From contig NC_036447.1 in the NCBI RefSeq assembly GCF_002775205.1, positions 20,752,501 through 20,816,500 on the forward strand: DNA of 64,000 bases. The letters are read 5' to 3'. Source of the stretch: Xiphophorus maculatus. Lineage: Eukaryota; Chordata; Actinopteri; Cyprinodontiformes; Poeciliidae. Position numbers and translations under genes: made by a program. The notes beneath the pieces were generated by a model that searched no databases, was not told the origin of the DNA, and saw only the letters and a list, made by a program, of their open reading frames with translations. Positions 60,436 through 64,000 of this stretch are shown here, in pieces (within the stretch, counting starts at the first letter, position 1; every line of letters starts with the position of its first letter).

Positions 60436-63180
60436 CTATGAGATCTTACAGTTGCCTTTAGAGGAGGAGGATGAAGAAGAGGAGGACGAGTTCATCGGAG
60501 GACTCTGTGGAGTTTTGAAGGACTTTGAGCGTTTCAGGCTGTTGGCTTTGCTTCCGCCACCGCTGCCACCAGACGCCGTGCTGTTGGCGACCGAGTACGA
60601 GCGTCCGTGCATCATGACGGCGTTCATGCCGTTGGCCATGGAGAAGGACTTGAGGTGGGATTTGATGGCGACAGGAAGTGGCAGCTTGTCGATGAGGTGG
60701 ACCGGCGTGCAGGAGACGATCGATCGGCAGCACAAATCCTGAAGGCTGAAGACTGAGGGGGGAAAAAAAAGTAAAAACTATTAAAAATGTATGTGTTGGT
60801 GGAGGAAAGAAACAAAAAAAAAGTATTTCTTTTTTTTCTCTTAAGTGGAGGTCAAAAAAAGAGAAAAAACAAACAAAAAGAATAAAAAAGTTATTTCTTT
60901 TATATTTTCTTTCTTTTTAAATAAAAAGAAAGAGAAATAGAAAACCGGGAGGGGAAAAAAAGAGAAAAAAATAAAGAAAAAAAGTAGAAATAAAAAATAC
61001 AAAAACTGAGTGGAGAGTATAAGGAAAGGAGGACTCAGCTTTTAGATAATTGGAAGAATAAACCGGAAATACATTTTTTAAAGTTATTTATTCTGTCTCA
61101 GTTTACCTTTAGGAAGATAAAGGTAAGAACCGGCTCCGCTGACTCACCTCTGTTGGGCCTCCAGAATTTCTCCATGCCGTGCCTCATCAACACGATACGC
61201 GACAGCTCTGTGAACGACTCGATGACGTTGAAGTTGCAGAGAGGGCTGACCTCGAAGAAGGTCATGCTGTTCTTTTCGGCGTAAGCCCTCGCCTGCTCTG
61301 TCGGCACTTGGCGCTTGAAAGCCAGGTGAAGTCGGTTTCCTACAAGGATCCTGGGAACGCCGGGAGCATGCTGAAGGAAAACAAAATCCTCTTATGATTC
61401 TTCTTCAGCTACATGTTAAAAAACCTCCACTTGTCTTCTGAGCTGAGGCTTAATACCAGACCAGGATAGTGTGGATGATACAATCTCTTGATAAGGTGTT
61501 CTCATCCCTTATATTGTCCAAAAATGTGTCAAGCAACACCCAAAGACAGGAATTGATTTTCTTGTCTTGTATTTCTGTGACAAATCATCATGAAATAACG
61601 TTTAAAGGTAAAAAGGAAGGAAAGTGATTCATGCTTTCCAAGGTTTCCCCCAGAAAACTTGCTAAGCCTGGGGGGTGGGTGCTAAGGCAGCCATTCTATC
61701 CAGCGGTCCACTGTGTTTTTGAGTTAAAAAATGTTTAAAGTTGACAGGAAACTTGAAACTATCACTTAATAATTATGTGTTATTGAAAGATTTTAAGATT
61801 AATACCTGAAAACCAACTATAAACTCTTAAAAAATGCAAACATTTTTTTTTTAAATAAATAAGCTATGCTAAGTCTGGTGGCCTGCCAGGCTTATAATAC
61901 ACTCTGGGAAACCCTGCTTTCAAAATCTTTCACAAATAAAAATCTGAAAAGTCTATCACGCAATTACCTTCAGCACCCCTGATTTGATGCAACAGATTCT
62001 CAACTGGGTCTGAACTTTGACTAGGCTGTTCTAAACTATGAATGGTTTAGCTTTGAGCTCAACCATTGCTTCTTCTACGTCACAAGTATTTACTAACTGG
62101 TATGGATGTAGCACAAAAATACCAATAAATTATATTGACTGTAGTTGTAATGTGGGAGAAATTCAATGAGAATGAAAATGTTAGCAAGCCACTGTACTTT
62201 CAGTATGAGTACATATTTTTCACATACTATTTTTCTGCCAACTATAAATGGATTAAGGCGATTACCTCATCAATTTCCCGGATCCATCGATCGATCCCAT
62301 CAAACGACCAGCCGTTGGTGATGTCATATACAAGAAGGATGCCCTGTACAGAAAAGAAAAATCATATAAAGAGGTTTAACATGCACGGGATTTCACCGGG
62401 AATAAGGATGGAGAAATATAAATAAAAACTACATTTGTGTGAAAAGGCATGCTTCAGCTTTTAAACAAATGCTTCCAAGTGTGTCATTTACCTGCTGCTA
62501 GGTTCCTGTCACTTTCAAATTTGAGAAAAAACCTCTTATTTTTACCCACAACTTTCAACCAACTTTACCTGCGCAGCTTTAGTGGTGACGTCAGACATGA
62601 AACCAAATCCACACCAGCATTTCAGAAGTGAGGCCAGTCACCATGTTGCATGAGAAAAGCGTGTGTATGTAATGCATTTAGCTGCATTATCTATTTTGCA
62701 GGTAAATATATAAACCTTTTAAGAAACAAGTTAAAACTGCTTTCGGGATTACCTGTGCTCCACGAGAGTAAGACCTGAAGATGGTGCAGAATCTCCCTTG
62801 GCCAGATGTGTCCCTGTTGAAGGCACAGATGAGGCATTTTTAAATATACTACGAAGCTACAACACCTACAAACTGGTCATTTAGTGATGCTGAGGCCTCA
62901 CCAGAGCTCTAATTTCACCCGTCTACCGTCCAGCAGAATGGTGGTGGTCTTGTAATCAATCCCTGAAACCACACACATTGAATTTATGTCGAGCTCTCCT
63001 ATCTAGCACCTCTGATGGGGTGAATAAGAGACATTTACCGCTGCTGTAGGCGTATGGAGACTCGACAGATCCGTCCTGCAAACTCTCCAGGATTTCTCCT
63101 TTCCCTACGTCGCTGTCTCCCACGAGAAGAAATTTCAAGAGATAATCGTAGCTCTTGACGGGGCTGCTTTGAGTTCCCAT
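60436..63180 (-). CDS. rab40c: RAB40C, SOCS-box Rab-like GTPase
   Basis: Six exons on the minus strand: 63180-63039, 62962-62902, 62813-62753, 62343-62266, 61370-61148, 60752-60436, all in phase; 293 aa (human about 281). G1 loop GDSDVGKG, switch region [10 protein letters not shown] and a divergent G4 (VGNRLH) are as usual for Rab40. The SOCS box covers [20 protein letters not shown] to the Cul5-box-like LPLP. The C-terminus is NCKIS, a prenylation-type ending. In mammals Rab40 proteins are substrate receptors of Cullin-5 E3 ligases at the plasma membrane and endosomes. The start is chosen to match the conserved [17 protein letters not shown], but two in-frame ATGs lie just upstream (63192 and 63183). 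The C-terminal Ser tract (eleven Ser after PPMN) is longer than in human. Confidence 0.95.
60760..61020 (-). repeat. rab40c: Pyrimidine-rich low-complexity tract before the last rab40c exon
   Basis: On the plus strand this is A/G-rich (runs of AAAAGAAA, GGGGAAAAAAAAG). In the gene's sense it is a T/C-rich block of about 250 bases immediately before the last acceptor at 60753. Confidence 0.8.
61639..61916. mobile_element. hAT-like MITE in a rab40c intron
   Basis: Imperfect inverted termini CAAGGTTTCCCCCAGA...CTAAGCCTGG and CCAGGCTTATAATACACTCT followed by GGGAAACCCTG. No convincing target duplication. Length about 278 bp, between exons 5 and 4. Confidence 0.7.
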
Positions 63181-63639
63181 CATCCCACGCATTGGATCTG
63201 GTTCGCTGAGAGCTTTACAAGCTCCCCGGTTTCTATTTGCTGTTCGGGGGACAATCGGGAGGGTTCCCCAGAGAGCCAGCGGACGCTAGTCGATAGCTGC
63301 TAGCACTGGCTAACTAGTTAGCTGCTATTCGAACTTAAAACAAATTAATTTCTCTCTATAGCTCAATCTTTAATATGCTGCTAATTATATTTCCCACTAC
63401 ACTGAAATGCAAACTATAATCATGGCTATGGAGACTGTCTTGTTTTAGTAAATTATCAAAACAACATTGGCTGCTAGCTCTCCCGTTAGCAAGCCAGCTA
63501 ACTTAAACATTGGCATTCTTTAACAAACTGAAGCCGTAAAGTTGAAACTAACCGGTTTAAACTGACTTGTAACGGCACTTGACCAAACCAAATCGGAGTT
63601 TGTCTCCACTTGATCGCGAAAGACTAAAAAGCTGAAGTG

Positions 63640-63760
63640 AAATAACAGGGCCTCCCCGACTCCAACGACGCTGTGATCGGACTGTGAGGGAACAACCAGG
63701 CAGTGACACCATTCACTGCGTCACTTCCGGTAAGTTAAATTCGAAATAATGCTAAAACTT
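63640..63760 (-). promoter_or_regulatory. rab40c: Probable rab40c promoter
   Basis: About 500 bases upstream of the start codon, on the gene's sense strand, an ETS-type CCGGAAGTGACGCA (plus strand TGCGTCACTTCCGG, 63717-63730) combines an ETS core with a CRE-like TGACGCA. This is a common bidirectional housekeeping promoter motif. The 63181-63640 stretch between it and the start codon would be 5' UTR, possibly with an intron. Confidence 0.5.
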
Positions 63761-63931
63761 TTGTAGAAAGTAAAGTATGATTGTTGTTTGACAGGGTTAA
63801 GGTAGGATAGGGATAATACAGAAGCATTGTGGTGTTAGCACCTTTTCGGAAAGAGACGCTTTTTAAAGAGACAGAGGGTCAAATGTCTTATCTTATGCTT
63901 CATTTCATATATATCCAAAACTGCTCCTTTA

Positions 63932-63932
<1 letters not shown>

Positions 63933-63998
<66 letters not shown>
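63933..63998. repeat. (TA)n microsatellite at the window edge
   Basis: About 32 uninterrupted TA units close to the end of the window. The sequence to the right is not visible. Confidence 0.95.
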
Positions 63999-63999
<1 letters not shown>

Positions 64000-64000
64000 C

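Overview
This is a vertebrate nuclear window, almost certainly from a ray-finned (teleost) fish. The genes are split into short exons with GT-AG introns, have AATAAA polyadenylation signals, and sit among typical fish interspersed repeats (hAT-type MITEs, tRNA-derived SINEs, LINE 3' ends, microsatellites). Gene models were assembled by hand: reading frames were joined across splice sites so that phases agree and the products match remembered vertebrate families.

Layout, left to right. (1) 1-228, plus: the C-terminal end of an unidentified gene, with a 3' UTR to about 1925. (2) 5734-22959, plus: pld5, a catalytically degenerate phospholipase D family membrane protein, with two alternative first coding exons (5734-5892 and 13571-13603) joined to nine shared exons. 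(3) 25155-49238, plus: a girdin-like gene (CCDC88A family) of 28 constant exons (1700 aa) and a probable 29th cassette exon. It encodes a HOOK domain, a long coiled coil and a disordered basic/Ser-rich tail. (4) 50254-53454, plus: mettl26, a 206-aa methyltransferase-like protein in six exons. (5) 56951-54048, minus: wfikkn1, a 590-aa secreted multidomain protease-inhibitor-like protein in two exons, tail-to-tail with mettl26. (6) 63180-60436, minus: rab40c, a 293-aa SOCS-box Rab-like GTPase in six exons, with a probable promoter near 63.7 kb.

The rab40c-wfikkn1-mettl26 trio reproduces a neighbourhood known from human 16p13.3, which supports those assignments. pld5 and the girdin-like gene lie elsewhere in human, so their junction here probably reflects fish-lineage rearrangement. 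The genes do not form one pathway: mettl26, wfikkn1 and rab40c are neighbours by conserved synteny, not an operon.

The observations most worth following up are in the girdin-like gene: an apparent intronic polyadenylation isoform ending in a YVNM motif, three consecutive phase-symmetric small exons after the coiled coil, a central exon that has lost most of its heptad repeat, and a tail in which the G-protein activating (GBA) motif is absent or degenerate. pld5 is also of interest because its second HKD motif is intact, unlike the mammalian protein as remembered. No new type of biological system was found.
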